The notes under the pieces were generated by a model, which ran no database searches, was not told the origin of the DNA, and was given only the letters and a program-made list of their open reading frames with translations. Of a DNA stretch of 64,000 bases, positions 9,627 through 17,168 are shown in pieces (the first letter of the stretch is position 1; each line of letters starts with the position of its first letter). Position numbers and translations under genes: made by a program. This DNA comes from Nostoc sp. HK-01 (lineage in GTDB: Bacteria > Cyanobacteriota > Cyanobacteriia > Cyanobacteriales > Nostocaceae), in NCBI GenBank assembly GCA_003990705.1, contig AP018318.1, positions 6,304,001 to 6,368,000 of the forward strand, written 5' to 3'.

Positions 9627-10334
9627 ATGGTTGATGAAAATGGTTCCATCCGCACTTTATCAGTTGATATTGGTGGTAGCGGTGTCAAAGCGATGGTTTT
9701 GGATATCACCGGAACTCCCCTGACAGAAAGGGCGAGGGTAGATACACCATCCCCAGCAAAACCAGAAGTGGTGATTAATGCGATCGCAGTTTTAGCCGCC
9801 GCCCAAGGTGATTTTCATCGCGTTTCTGTGGGTTTTCCTGGTGTGGTGCGGTGCGGAGTCACAGAAACAGCAGTAAATTTACATTCTGATTGGGTTGGCT
9901 TTGACTTGGCAACAGCATTGTCTCAACGTTTAAATAAGCCAGTACGGGTAATTAATGATGCAGATATGCAAGGCTTAGGCGCGATCGCTGGTAAAGGTGT
10001 AGAGTTAGTCATTACTTTGGGGACTGGGTTTGGTTCAGCTTTATTTGTTGATGGTAAACTTGTGCCAAATATGGAAATGGGACACCATCAGTTCCGCAAA
10101 AAACAAACTTATGAAGAACAACTAGGACGCGCGGCTTTACAAAAGCATGGCGAGAAAAAATGGAACAGGCGCTTAGAAAAAGCGATCGCGTCTTTGCAGC
10201 ATTTGTTTAATTATGATTATCTTTATATCGGTGGCGGTGAAGCTGTGAAAATAAATTTACAACTACCACTGAATGTCAAACTTGTTCCCAATGTCACGGG
10301 TTTGTTAGGTGGAATTGCTTTATGGCGTGATTAG
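9627..10334 (+). CDS. ROK family sugar kinase, polyphosphate glucokinase-like
   Basis: 235-aa ROK-fold kinase. The N-terminal phosphate-binding loop LSVDIGGSGVKAMVLD and the catalytic-aspartate segment VINDADMQGLGAIAGKGVEL with ITLGTGFGSALFVDG are clear. The protein is short and has a GHHQFRKKQTYEEQLGRAAL segment, which is closer to polyphosphate/ATP glucokinases (PPGK) than to regulatory ROK repressors; there is no helix-turn-helix and the typical CxCGxxGC zinc motif is absent. The likely reaction is phosphorylation of glucose with polyphosphate or ATP. The ATG at 9627 is chosen because AAGGAAG precedes it; a GTG at 9543 would add 28 poorly conserved residues. Confidence 0.83.
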   Translation: MVDENGSIRTLSVDIGGSGVKAMVLDITGTPLTERARVDTPSPAKPEVVINAIAVLAAAQGDFHRVSVGFPGVVRCGVTETAVNLHSDWVGFDLATALSQRLNKPVRVINDADMQGLGAIAGKGVELVITLGTGFGSALFVDGKLVPNMEMGHHQFRKKQTYEEQLGRAALQKHGEKKWNRRLEKAIASLQHLFNYDYLYIGGGEAVKINLQLPLNVKLVPNVTGLLGGIALWRD

Positions 10335-10403
10335 GAATTGTCAGAAGTCAGAATTAATTTAACCTGAGTTAGACAGACTCAAATAACCCCTTCCCCAACG
10401 GTA

Positions 10404-10431
10404 GTAGGGGCAAACGGCCGTTTGCTCCTAC
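10404..10431. terminator. 28-bp palindrome followed by T run
   Basis: GTAGGGGCAAACGG at 10404-10417 is repeated in inverted form at 10418-10431 with one mismatch, followed by TTTTTT at 10432-10437. It can act as a terminator for the ROK kinase gene. The same palindrome type is a common dispersed repeat in Nostocaceae, so it may be a repeat captured as a terminator. Confidence 0.65.
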
Positions 10432-10459
10432 TTTTTTATTGATGCCGACTTATTATTTA

Positions 10460-10852
10460 TTAAACAGTCTGTGTAGAAGCCGCTTTTGAGTCTGCGGTTG
10501 ATTTTAAGCGGGTAATGATGGCTTTACGAATGCGATCGCTTTTGCGTACTCCACCTGTCATTTCGTATTCTCGGCTGTCTTTGCCATACTTTAACACTAC
10601 ACCACTAACCAAGCGTTCGGAAGTTTCACGAATGGTCTTTTCAAGAGTTTCTATGTTTGCTTTTGCTGTGTCAAGGGCAGTTAGCATCATATTATACTGG
10701 TCAAGCTCATTGCGGAGTTGCCCTGTTAACTCAGTTAAATGGTTTAAACTGACGGAATCACCAAAGTCAAGACTGGAATCAATTGATTTAAATCCGATTA
10801 ATCTCTGTTCTGTTTTTTCTAGCACCGGAGAGCTTCTTTGTTTACGTGGCAT
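10460..10852 (-). CDS. Hypothetical coiled-coil protein
   Basis: 130-aa polar protein that I do not recognise as a named family. Residues about 40-85 are a predicted amphipathic coiled coil (LTELTGQLRNELDQYNMML…ANIETLEKTIRE), followed by a short conserved-looking segment VLKYGKDSREYEMTGGVRKS and a basic tail. There are no membrane segments or catalytic motifs. ATG 10852 is preferred because the upstream residues to 10897 look non-coding. It sits at the edge of the accessory region holding the NACHT gene, and may be a cyanobacteria-specific accessory protein. Confidence 0.55.
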   Translation of the reverse strand: MPRKQRSSPVLEKTEQRLIGFKSIDSSLDFGDSVSLNHLTELTGQLRNELDQYNMMLTALDTAKANIETLEKTIRETSERLVSGVVLKYGKDSREYEMTGGVRKSDRIRKAIITRLKSTADSKAASTQTV

Positions 10853-11003
10853 CAATAAATACCCTTTACTAAACTTTATCTTTCTAAGGTGTCTCAATAA
10901 GGCAATTTATTGGTTCAGTAAAACTTACAAAATAAGATGTTTTTTGGAATAAGGTTTGATTACTAGCTCCGTAATTTTACGACAAAAGATAATAAATCGT
11001 TGA

Positions 11004-11213
11004 GAACAGACTCGTGTTTTGAACCAATAAACTCGTGTTGTGAATGAATCGATTTGTGTTGTGAATGAATAAACTTGTATTCTGAACAAATGGACTTGTG
11101 TTGTGAATGAATAGACTTATGTTGTGAATGAATAAACTTGTATTCTGAACAAATGGACTTGTGTTGTGAATGAATAGACTTGTATTCTGAACAAATGGAC
11201 TTGTGTTGTGAAC
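11004..11213. repeat. Ten-unit 21-bp tandem repeat array
   Basis: Ten contiguous 21-bp units with no spacer, e.g. units at 11067, 11088 and 11109. Two or three unit variants alternate (cores ACTTGTATTCTGAAC and ACTTGTGTTGTGAAT), giving a 63-bp higher-order period: 11067-11129 and 11130-11192 are nearly identical. Translated in the minus direction each unit gives 7 residues (HSQHKSI / CSEYKFI). A related 21-bp array lies at 50026-50193 beside the second STAND NTPase gene. Confidence 0.9.
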
Positions 11214-11322
11214 TAATACCGATTAAACAAATGTTTGCAACAGATACTCCACACGCGCGATCGCGCATCTTTTATGGTGTAAAAACAAGTCTGATAAAGT
11301 TGCCTATTGCCTAGTAGTTTTT

Positions 11323-11402
11323 GATCCCCCCTAGCCCCCCTTAAAAAGGGGGGGGAATCAGACTCTTGAAGTCCCCCTTTTTAAGGGGGATTTAGGGGGA
11401 TC
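11323..11402. repeat. Short inverted-repeat (MITE-like) element, GATCCCCC termini
   Basis: Begins GATCCCCCCTAGCCCCCC and ends with its near-complement AGGGGGATTTAGGGGGATC; internal CCTTAAAAAGG and CCTTTTTAAGG also pair. The whole 80 bp can fold into a long hairpin. The same ends bound the element at 16741-16860, and a fragment occurs near 30901-30922. This is a dispersed cyanobacterial repeat, without coding capacity. Confidence 0.75.
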
Positions 11403-11453
11403 AGAAGATTTGTGTACACCACACCGTAGCTCTGTAAAAAGTAGCTTGTGATA

Positions 11454-11687
11454 TTATTGCTTCTCAAAACGGCGATGTGTGGGTAACGCACTCTTTTTCT
11501 GTTTTTCTTGCAAACTGCTGGTTTGCTTCAAGACTGGAATACACTGGTTAATCATCCACATTAAAACCTCAATTGGTGAGTCTCCTTGCTGAAAGCGATT
11601 TTCGGCATTTACGCCAATTAATATTGTTTGCAGAATTAGCAAGAATGCGATCGCTTTTTGACTTGCGTTTTGAGGCTTGTTTTTCAT
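11454..11687 (-). CDS. Small hydrophobic-segment protein divergent from the NACHT gene
   Basis: 77-aa ORF of unknown function. One hydrophobic stretch near the N-terminus (AIAFLLILQTILIGVNA, about residues 12-28) could be a membrane anchor or signal peptide, followed by a polar, lysine-rich tail. The ATG at 11687 has a good ribosome binding site on the minus strand (GGTGGAAGGAA directly upstream), which is the main reason to believe it. It is divergent from the NACHT gene with 160 bases between starts. A similarly placed 50-aa hydrophobic ORF lies upstream of the NB-ARC gene (47191-47343). Resemblance between the two is limited to the MK-x-K start and an AIAF segment partly dictated by HIP1, so homology is not claimed. 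Confidence 0.42.
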   Translation of the reverse strand: MKNKPQNASQKAIAFLLILQTILIGVNAENRFQQGDSPIEVLMWMINQCIPVLKQTSSLQEKQKKSALPTHRRFEKQ

Positions 11688-11725
11688 TTCCTTCCACCTG
11701 AATGAGTTGTTGAATACAGCATCTC

Positions 11726-11810
11726 TTTGGGGTGGTGAACGCAATCAAGGCGGATAAAATCTCGTTAAAATCAGGAATACATCGGTTTGGGGTGGTAAAT
11801 TCAATTAGGG
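11726..11810 (+). promoter_or_regulatory. Direct repeat TTTGGGGTGGTRAA upstream of the NACHT gene
   Basis: Two 25-bp copies, at 11726-11750 and 11786-11810, share TTTGGGGTGGTGAAC/TTTGGGGTGGTAAAT and CAATYARGG, about 80% identical, exactly 60 bp apart. Each is preceded by GAATACA. They sit between the divergent small ORF and the NACHT start. TTTGGGG recurs three times upstream of the NB-ARC gene, including TTTGGGGTAGTAAC at 47377. Candidate operator; the binding protein is unknown. Confidence 0.5.
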
Positions 11811-11847
11811 GTAGCCCCAAATTTTTTGGGATTTGTTTTCGACTGTC

Positions 11848-14800
11848 ATGCCGAAATATACTTACGGTTCTATAGTAAAAAAACGGGTGAAGCGCCTTTT
11901 AGAAGCTTTGCTTGATTTTGCTAACAGGGAATTTGAAGAAAGTAAGTTTGATATTAAGTTCAAGTGGGAAGTAGAAAATAGTGCCAACCCAAAGCTGATA
12001 ATTGAGACAACTCAGGTAGCTTTGGGATACCTGACAGAAAAAGATAAATATCCAAGCAAGTTAAGCAAAACACAAATTCAAGAAGCACTGAATTTGCTGA
12101 AAGACTTTTTGAAGATTTTAGAGGACAACCGCACCCAAACTCAGGGTGTTGAGAGTTGGCACTTTACACTAAGACTGTGGTCAAAGAATAAGAAAAATAA
12201 CCTAGATCAATTTGAACAGGCATGGGAAACCAGTAGACCAGAAAAATCTAAAGCTTTACAGGCAAATTCCCAAAAATCAGATGAGTTTTACTGGCAAGAA
12301 ATCTGCCGCGCTATGCTGGAAAAACACAAGCGTCTCACCACAAACGAATTGCTGTTTGCTGATGAGGAAATGAAATTTGAGCTAGAGGAAATTCATGTCC
12401 CTTTAGCATTGGTAGAGCGTAACAAACCGAAGAAGTGCAGCGAGGATATTTCCCCAGAACAAGGTTCGCGGCTTTATGAACCGAGTTATGAAGAGAAGCA
12501 GCGATTTGAACATGAGGCTTTTTTAGAAAAAATTATCCGTGATGGTGTTGGTAAAACTCAAGGACAGCGCATCGCTTTAATTGGAGAACCGGGTGCGGGA
12601 AAAACTACTCAGTTGCAAACTATAGCTTTTTGGATATTAAACAATAATCTGGGTTTACCAATTTGGATTTCTTTGGCAGACTTGCAAGGAAAGAGTGTAG
12701 AAAATTATTTACTGCAAAATTGGCTGAAGAATGCTTTAGAAGTAGTACGCGTAAAAGAAGAACAGGAAAACACTTTTGCAGATTTATTCAAAAATAATTC
12801 TGTGTGGTTGTTGTTGGATGCAGCAGATGAAATGTCTTCACTCCAACCATTAACCCAGATTTCCCAGCAGTTGACGGGATGGGTGAAAAATGCGCGGGTT
12901 GTGCTGACTTGTCGGGTGAATGTTTGGGAAGCAAACGCGGGCGCTTTAGAAAATTTTGAGACGTATCGGTTACTCAATTTTGAATATCCGCAACAGGTGC
13001 AAGAGTTTATTGGGCGTTGGTTTCACAACAGAGATGCAGAAAAAGGGGAAAGATTATGGCAGGAATTAGATAAACCTGAACGTCAGCGCATCCAAGATTT
13101 AGTTAAAAATCCTTTGCGATTAGCGCTGTTGTGTAGCACTTGGCAAGGTTCAGATAAAGGTTTACCGGAAACTAAAGCCGGACTTTATCAGCAGTTTGTG
13201 GAAGAGTTTTATAAGTGGAAAGAAAACCGCTTCCCTACCACCGAACAGCAGCAAGAAGAATTAAACGCAGCCTTGGGACGTTTGGCAAAACGGGCAATTG
13301 AGCAAGAAACGTCACGGTTTCGGCTAACACATAAGTTTGTGCGGGAAGAATTAGGTGATGCAAAACAGCAAAATTCTTTATTTTGGTTAGCGTTAAAGTT
13401 GGGATGGCTAAATGAAGTTGGACTGGCTGCGGAATCAGGAACGAAAGAGAAAGTTTACGCTTTTTATCACACCACATTTGAGGAATATTTTGCAGCGTTG
13501 GCGGTTGATGATTGGCACGAGTTTCTCAATCATGTTCCCGACAATCCCGCGCTAGGCGTTTATCGCATTTTTGCCCCGCAGTGGAAAGAGGTGATTTTGC
13601 TGTGGTTGGGACGTGAGGATGTGGGGAAGGATAAGAAGGAAGAGTTTATTCAGGCGTTGATGGAATTTGATGATGGGTGTGGAAAATGGAGAGATATTGA
13701 TAGAGTCAGAAGGGGATTTTACGAGTTTCGGGCTTATTTTCTCGCTGCTGCGGGGGTTGATGAGTGGAAAAATTCTGGCAACGCAGATGCTATTGTGGCG
13801 GAAATTGTTAAATGGTACTTTGGCGAGTTTAAAGTTGAACAAAACGAGTGGGTGGGATTTCTTGAACCAATCGAACAGGGAGCAAAGACAGCAATACCTC
13901 AGACAAATCGCATAAAAGCGATCGCTGCTTTGGTGGAGTTAATCAATAATACACAACTGGATGATCAAATCCGAAGGCAAGCGGCAGAAAGCTTAGGGGA
14001 AATTGGCTCTGGCAATCAAAAAGTGATTGATGCTTTGGTGGAGTTAATCGTCAAACCACAACTGGATTATTCTATCCGAAAGGAAGCGGTATCTAGCTTA
14101 GGGCAAATTGGCTCTGGCAATCAAAAAGTGATTGATGCTTTGGTGGAGTTAATCGGCAAACCACAACTAGATCCTTATATCCAATTAATAGCGATAGAAG
14201 CGATAGAAAGTCTAGGGCAAATTGGCTCTGGCAACCCAACAGCGATTGATGCTTTGGTGGAGTTAATCTGCGAACCACAACTGGATTATTCTATCCGAAG
14301 GCTGGCAGCATATAGCTTAGGGCTAATTGGCTTTGACGACAACCAAGAAGCGATCGCTGCCTTCGTGGAGTTAATCGGTAAACCACAACTGGATGATGAT
14401 ACCCGAAGGCTAGCAGTACAAAACTTATGGCAAATTGGCTCTGGCAACCAAAAAGCGATTGATGCTTTCGTGGAGTTAATCGGCAAACCAAAACTCGATG
14501 ATCAAATCCGAAGGCTAGCGGCATATAGCTTAGGGAAAACTGGCTCTGGCAAATCAAAAGCGATTGATGCTTTGGTGGAGTTAATCCGCAATCCACAACT
14601 GGATGCTTCTATCCAATTAATAGCGGTAGAAAGCTTAGAGCAAATTGGCTTTGGCAACCAAAAAGCAATTGATGCTTTGGTGGAGTTAATCCGCAATCCA
14701 CAACTCGATGATGATATCCGAAGGCAAGCGGCATTTAACTTAGGGCAAATTGACTCTGGGAACCAAAAAGCAATTGATGCTTTGGTGGAGTTAATCGGCA

Positions 14801-15576
14801 AACCACAACTCGATGATGATATCCGAAGGCTAGCGGCATATAGCTTAGAACAAATTGGCTCTGGCAATCAAAAAGCGATTGATGCTTTGGTGGAGTTAAT
14901 CCGCAATCCACAACTGGATGATTTTACCCGAAGGATACCGGCATATAGCTTAGGGCAAATTGGCTCTGGCAACCCAAAAGCGATTGATGCTTTGGTGGAG
15001 TTAATCCGTAAGCCACAACTGAATGATCATTATACCCGAACGCAAGCATTATCGCGCTTAAGGCGAATTGGCTCTGGCAACCAAAAAGCAATTGATGCTT
15101 TGGCGGAGTTTATCCGTAACCCACAACTGGATGATGGTATCCGAATGAACACAGCATATAGCTTAGGAGAAATTGACTCTGGCAACCAAAAAGCGATTGA
15201 TGCTTTAGTGGAGTTAATCCGCAAACCACAACTGGATGATGATTATACCCCTAAGATAGCAGCATCTATCTTAGGGGAAATTGGCTCTGGCAACCAAACA
15301 GCGATTGATGCTTTGGTGGAGTTAATCGGCAAACTACAACTGGATGATTCTACCCGAACGCGAGCAGCAGAAAGCTTAGAGAAAATTATGTTAGAGAAAC
15401 AGATGCCGAGTGTTGTCACCGTGTTGAAGGATTACTTATCACCTGAAACTTATAAAAATGACTTTGAGCAATTTGATAATTGCTACAAAGTTATCTGGAA
15501 GTGCGCCCAAAGTATGCCCTACCCGGTTTTTTATCAAGCTTGGCATCAACAAGAGAAAGTGAAAAATGGAGAATAG
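11848..15576 (+). CDS. STAND NTPase: shared N-terminal domain, NACHT, HEAT-like repeats
   Basis: 1242-aa multidomain NTPase of the signal-transducing STAND class, in which ATP hydrolysis and oligomerisation are gated by ligand sensing through repeats. Residues 1-130 form an N-terminal domain (YGSIVKKRVKRLLEALLDFA…ESWHFTLRLWSK) shared with the protein at 47514. A linker follows (about 140-200, KRLTTNELLFADEEMKFELE). The NACHT domain has Walker A GEPGAGKTTQ near residue 249, Walker B VWLLLDAADEM and the sensor-like ARVVLTCRVNVWEA. After a helical region, 14 HEAT-like repeats of about 35 residues occupy 690-1185, and a 57-residue tail ends the protein. No effector nuclease or TIR is visible; the N-terminal domain may be an adaptor or effector-associated module. 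Related cyanobacterial proteins have been proposed as biological-conflict (antiviral) systems. The ATG at 11848 fits the N-terminal homology better than the TTG at 11833. Confidence 0.85.
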   Translation: MPKYTYGSIVKKRVKRLLEALLDFANREFEESKFDIKFKWEVENSANPKLIIETTQVALGYLTEKDKYPSKLSKTQIQEALNLLKDFLKILEDNRTQTQGVESWHFTLRLWSKNKKNNLDQFEQAWETSRPEKSKALQANSQKSDEFYWQEICRAMLEKHKRLTTNELLFADEEMKFELEEIHVPLALVERNKPKKCSEDISPEQGSRLYEPSYEEKQRFEHEAFLEKIIRDGVGKTQGQRIALIGEPGAGKTTQLQTIAFWILNNNLGLPIWISLADLQGKSVENYLLQNWLKNALEVVRVKEEQENTFADLFKNNSVWLLLDAADEMSSLQPLTQISQQLTGWVKNARVVLTCRVNVWEANAGALENFETYRLLNFEYPQQVQEFIGRWFHNRDAEKGERLWQELDKPERQRIQDLVKNPLRLALLCSTWQGSDKGLPETKAGLYQQFVEEFYKWKENRFPTTEQQQEELNAALGRLAKRAIEQETSRFRLTHKFVREELGDAKQQNSLFWLALKLGWLNEVGLAAESGTKEKVYAFYHTTFEEYFAALAVDDWHEFLNHVPDNPALGVYRIFAPQWKEVILLWLGREDVGKDKKEEFIQALMEFDDGCGKWRDIDRVRRGFYEFRAYFLAAAGVDEWKNSGNADAIVAEIVKWYFGEFKVEQNEWVGFLEPIEQGAKTAIPQTNRIKAIAALVELINNTQLDDQIRRQAAESLGEIGSGNQKVIDALVELIVKPQLDYSIRKEAVSSLGQIGSGNQKVIDALVELIGKPQLDPYIQLIAIEAIESLGQIGSGNPTAIDALVELICEPQLDYSIRRLAAYSLGLIGFDDNQEAIAAFVELIGKPQLDDDTRRLAVQNLWQIGSGNQKAIDAFVELIGKPKLDDQIRRLAAYSLGKTGSGKSKAIDALVELIRNPQLDASIQLIAVESLEQIGFGNQKAIDALVELIRNPQLDDDIRRQAAFNLGQIDSGNQKAIDALVELIGKPQLDDDIRRLAAYSLEQIGSGNQKAIDALVELIRNPQLDDFTRRIPAYSLGQIGSGNPKAIDALVELIRKPQLNDHYTRTQALSRLRRIGSGNQKAIDALAEFIRNPQLDDGIRMNTAYSLGEIDSGNQKAIDALVELIRKPQLDDDYTPKIAASILGEIGSGNQTAIDALVELIGKLQLDDSTRTRAAESLEKIMLEKQMPSVVTVLKDYLSPETYKNDFEQFDNCYKVIWKCAQSMPYPVFYQAWHQQEKVKNGE
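13915..15402 (+). repeat. Fourteen in-frame HEAT-like coding repeats of about 105 bp
   Basis: Fourteen units of 35 codons (four of them longer by one to three codons) with consensus KAIDALVELIGKPQLDDDIR then RLAAYSLGQIGSGNQ. Nucleotide identity between units is high (GCGATTGATGCTTTGGTGGA recurs almost unchanged), implying recent duplication or gene conversion. Differences cluster in the second helix (after QLD) where a ligand surface would lie. Confidence 0.9.
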
Positions 15577-15584
15577 GAAAGAAA

Positions 15585-15670
15585 AACCTAACCCCCAACC
15601 CCTTCCCTACAAGGGAAGGGAAGTAAGACTCAAAGCCTCTCTCCTTGTAGGAGAGAGGTTTGGAGAGAGG
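15585..15670. repeat. Dispersed repeat AACCTAACCCCCAACC…GAGAGAGG
   Basis: About 85 bp beginning AACCTAACCCCCAACCCC and ending with GGTTTGGAGAGAGG; contains a small hairpin (CTTCCCT/AGGGAAG) and CTCTCTCC/GGAGAGAG. A second copy lies at 17029-17116. It is a widespread cyanobacterial intergenic repeat and may act as the 3' hairpin for the NACHT gene. Confidence 0.7.
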
Positions 15671-15708
15671 TCAAAATGTACTACACCCAACCAAGAACTG
15701 CTATATTA

Positions 15709-16566
15709 TTACCCCTGCGCTCGATAAACTGGACTGATTTGACGATAGGTATTAAGTAAAGTCAGGAACTTATCAAAATCAAAACTTACAGGGTCAATTT
15801 TTTGCCCAGAACGATCAACTTGTTGATGGGTAGTGATGCGATCTTCGGGAATTTGACTTTGAGCAATTAACCAAGCTAAAGAATGATATTGTTCTTCTGT
15901 ATAACCGCTATGAGCTTTAATATAATTATCACCGCGTCCATCGGGTGGTGTTTCTAAAGAAACATGATAGGCAAAATTATTTACAGATGGCGCTAAATTA
16001 GGATTAGTCTGGACAGTTTCAATGCCATTAAAGCTTTCAAATACTGAGTTAGCTGCCCCAAAAGCTCGCTTTTCTGGTGGTACTAAATAAACAACTGTGC
16101 CATCTAGTTTAATTAATGTATGATAACTTGCTTGGACACTTTCATCTTCATGGAGTGTCTGAAAAAAATTAACTGCACTATCGGCAGAATAACCAGTTTC
16201 ATGTATGACGATAATTGGTTGATTAGTGAGTTTTACACCATTAATGTCTTGAGTATAGCGATCGCCATAATTACTTGGGTCTACCGCCGCAATTTCATAT
16301 CTGGGTAGATATTTAGCAAAAGCCTCTGTAGTTCTATATCTGCCAGCATTTTGTCTGGTGGTGACTGAAGATTTCGCTGGTTGATTTTTTGATAATTGTA
16401 ATTGTGCCTGGGGATATTCACTCCAATTGGTAGTAATCTCTTGATTTGATGGCGTGATGGAATGCGTTTTTAATTGGTTAATTTTGCCAATCAAGAGTGC
16501 CACACTCAAAGCGGTGAACATTAGAGAAATTAATAGCACCCTGGTTGCCCAGTCTCTAAAACTCAT
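15709..16566 (-). CDS. N-acetylmuramoyl-L-alanine amidase (Amidase_2 type), membrane anchored
   Basis: 285-aa amidase that cleaves the MurNAc-L-Ala bond of peptidoglycan. The N-terminus has a hydrophobic anchor or uncleaved signal (WATRVLLISLMFTALSVALL, residues 6-25), which places the enzyme in the periplasm. The Amidase_2 (AmpD/PGRP-like) zinc site is visible: IIVIHETGYS (first His), NNFAYHVSLE (second region) and ITTHQQVDRSGQKIDP with the C-terminal His/Asp. Length fits a single catalytic domain without a separate wall-binding module. Start ATG 16566. Possible roles are septal wall remodelling or recycling; filamentous cyanobacteria use amidases for septal nanopores, but those are of the Amidase_3 (AmiC) type. 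Confidence 0.88.
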   Translation of the reverse strand: MSFRDWATRVLLISLMFTALSVALLIGKINQLKTHSITPSNQEITTNWSEYPQAQLQLSKNQPAKSSVTTRQNAGRYRTTEAFAKYLPRYEIAAVDPSNYGDRYTQDINGVKLTNQPIIVIHETGYSADSAVNFFQTLHEDESVQASYHTLIKLDGTVVYLVPPEKRAFGAANSVFESFNGIETVQTNPNLAPSVNNFAYHVSLETPPDGRGDNYIKAHSGYTEEQYHSLAWLIAQSQIPEDRITTHQQVDRSGQKIDPVSFDFDKFLTLLNTYRQISPVYRAQG

Positions 16567-16636
16567 TGTTGCAGATTTCAGAATACAGCTAGAAATAATC
16601 TTAATCGAAACAAGAGTTTAACTCCTGTCTTCTTTA

Positions 16637-16666
16637 ATTAACCTTTCGCTAGACCTTTCTTAACCT
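16637..16666 (+). promoter_or_regulatory. Candidate Pho box (three CTTAACCT-like repeats)
   Basis: ATTAACCT at 16637, CTAGACCT at 16649 and CTTAACCT at 16659. The first and third are 22 bp apart, which is two 11-bp periods; the middle one is off by one base. The cyanobacterial SphR/PhoB box is CTTAACCT repeated with 3-bp spacing. Orientation matches the phosphoesterase at 17169, though about 500 bp of repeats intervene. Confidence 0.5.
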
Positions 16667-16740
16667 AGTTGGGATAGCCTGAAGCACTGAATCTAAGAAG
16701 TTGTTTTAAAAGTAGTTAGCTGTGATTTTAAGCACTTATT

Positions 16741-16860
16741 GATCCCCCCTAACCCCCCTTTTTAAGGGGGGAACTGAATTAAAGTCCACGCCACTTGCTT
16801 CAAGTCGGCAAAGCCGCCCAACGCAGTGGCTCCCCTTTTGAAGGGGGATTTAGGGGGATC
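16741..16860. repeat. MITE-like element with GATCCCCC termini
   Basis: Begins GATCCCCCCTAACCCCCC and ends AGGGGGATTTAGGGGGATC, the same ends as 11323-11402, but with a longer interior including CACGCCACTTGCTTCAAGTC and GGCAAAGCCGCC. It folds as a long imperfect hairpin. No coding potential. Confidence 0.75.
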
Positions 16861-17028
16861 TAAAAGTATTTGATACATTGCCAATGACTTTTCAAACATC
16901 CTCTAACAGTTATTTCCTGGTGCGATCGCCAAGCTGTAAAGTGCATCTTTGCAGTTTATATTGTCTTGCCAAATTTGCGTAGACGCGAAGCGGCTTGCCA
17001 GGGGCATCGTCGTGTGCAACTTTCTCTC

Positions 17029-17116
17029 AAACCTAACCCCCAACCCCTTCTCTACCAGAGAAGGGGAGTAATATTCAAAGCCTCTCTCCGCATCGGGGAG
17101 AGGTTTGGAGAGGGGT
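17029..17116. repeat. Second copy of the AACCTAACCCCC repeat
   Basis: Same sequence class as 15585-15670 (CCTAACCCCCAACCCCTTC … CGGGGAGAGGTTTGGAGAGG), with two internal short hairpins. It lies just upstream of the 2020-aa phosphoesterase gene and could form structure in its leader. Confidence 0.7.
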
Positions 17117-17168
17117 TGCAAAAATCAGTTGCACATTGTGCAAACTCACAAATTTTTAGTGAGTAAAA

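Larger units (their letters stand above)
10853..11453. other. Repeat-rich intergenic region
   Basis: Six hundred bases without a convincing gene. It holds a 21-bp tandem array (11004-11213), a HIP1-rich spacer around 11255-11268, and an inverted-repeat element (11323-11402). A minus-strand open frame at 10963-11268 exists only because the 21-bp period keeps the frame open. Confidence 0.6.
16567..17168. other. Intergenic region with Pho-box-like sites and repeats
   Basis: Six hundred bases between the divergent amidase and phosphoesterase genes. It contains three Pho-box-like 8-mers (16637-16666), a MITE-like element (16741-16860), a GACGCGAAGCGGCTTGCC-type dispersed repeat near 16981, and the AACCTAACCCCC repeat (17029-17116). 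No gene seen. Confidence 0.6.

Noticed and set aside
11004-11213. 21-bp tandem units as a CRISPR array
   Set aside because: Units are contiguous with no unique spacers, too short for CRISPR repeats, and no cas genes are in the window.
10963-11268. 101-aa minus-strand ORF made of heptapeptide repeats
   Set aside because: The frame is open because the DNA period (21) is a multiple of three; no ribosome binding site or family similarity supports translation.
11569-11820. 83-aa minus-strand ORF overlapping the 77-aa ORF
   Set aside because: It overlaps a better-supported frame and runs through the TTTGGGG direct repeats; no start signal.
14093-14867. Several minus-strand ORFs with ...INSTKASIAFWLPEPI repeats opposite the HEAT region
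   Set aside because: They are antisense shadows of the coding repeats of the NACHT gene.
16741-16860. Insertion sequence
   Set aside because: No transposase or coding capacity; it is a short non-autonomous hairpin element.
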